From Microbacterium sp. 18062 (lineage in GTDB: Bacteria > Actinomycetota > Actinomycetes > Actinomycetales > Microbacteriaceae): a stretch of DNA of 51,368 nt. Positions 51,332-51,368 of this stretch are shown piece by piece (positions within the stretch are counted from its first letter, which is position 1; every line of letters begins with the position of its first letter). The translations under genes and the position numbers were made by a program. Under the pieces are notes generated by a model. It was not told the origin of the DNA and made no database searches. It saw nothing but the letters and a program-made list of their open reading frames with translations. The stretch is taken from the NCBI RefSeq assembly GCF_902706225.1, contig NZ_CACSKB010000030.1, forward strand, positions 1-51,368, written 5' to 3'.

Positions 51332-51368
51332 ACCCACAACCAGTCTGCCTTGACGACCCTGATTGGCG
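51329..51368 (+). CDS. Putative transposase, first 13 codons (cut by window edge)
   Basis: The last 40 bases open a reading frame MTHNQSALTTLIG, which resembles the N-terminus of IS256-type (mutator) transposases in actinobacteria ('..NQSALTELL..'). Only 13 residues are visible, so the family call is weak. The inverted repeat just upstream and the gene-free leader support an insertion sequence starting here. Confidence 0.35.
   Translation, partial: MTHNQSALTTLIG

Noticed and set aside
1..51368. tRNA or rRNA genes
   Set aside because: No cloverleaf-like stretch with a T-loop GGTTCRANNCC motif in suitable context, and no rRNA sequence, was recognised on either strand.

Overview
The window is GC-rich DNA of an actinobacterium, most likely Microbacterium or a close Microbacteriaceae relative. 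The reasons are codon use with G/C in third positions, many GTG starts and one TTG start, tightly overlapping ATGA/GTGA gene junctions, actinobacterial protein styles, and intergenic repeats of the form 'cgcttcgtctcgcc..cgctcagcgaccgg'. It appears to lie between two insertion sequences: it opens in the last codons of an IS3-type transposase and seems to close in the first codons of another transposase.

Layout. 0.3-4.2 kb: an exopolysaccharide-type sugar transferase preceded in its transcription direction by a low-GC, Tat-exported protein gene that is split by a frameshift. 4.3-7.2 kb: repeats, a frameshifted membrane alpha/beta hydrolase, an SDR dehydrogenase and a truncated SDR. 7.4-17.4 kb: a catabolic locus made of a complete peptide-type ABC importer, a NtaA/EmoA-type FMN monooxygenase, a CynX-like MFS carrier, a GntR regulator and two flavin reductases, similar in make-up to known EDTA/NTA degradation loci. 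17.4-24.8 kb: a rearranged zone with a third hydrolase stub, palindromic repeats, a broken NTF2-like gene with an intact MarR regulator, a transposase remnant, hipBA, four truncated genes joined in alternating orientation, and the intact copy of the hydrolase. 25.1-30.4 kb: an SsuABC-type importer with two flavin enzymes, typical of organosulfur scavenging.

30.5-50.4 kb is the largest and least familiar system. A leftward operon (aldolase, amidohydrolase, ornithine-cyclodeaminase-like enzyme) diverges from a rightward operon (PLP aminotransferase, second complete oligopeptide importer, LLM oxidoreductase, SnoaL-like protein, M24 peptidase). Two SDRs run leftward against it, followed by two more LLM enzymes, an Lrp/AsnC regulator and an ATP-dependent hydantoinase/oxoprolinase pair (HyuA/HyuB). 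The promoters of the aminotransferase and hyuA share a 54-bp element (40/54 identical), which links the two operons into one regulon, perhaps under the Lrp protein. I infer a dedicated uptake and degradation pathway for a cyclic or modified peptide/amino-acid-like compound; the substrate cannot be read from the sequence. A VapBC toxin-antitoxin pair follows.

Two themes recur. The first is flavin chemistry: six luciferase-like genes (one broken), two acyl-CoA-dehydrogenase-like flavoproteins (one broken) and two flavin reductases. The second is decay by recombination around repeated sequence.
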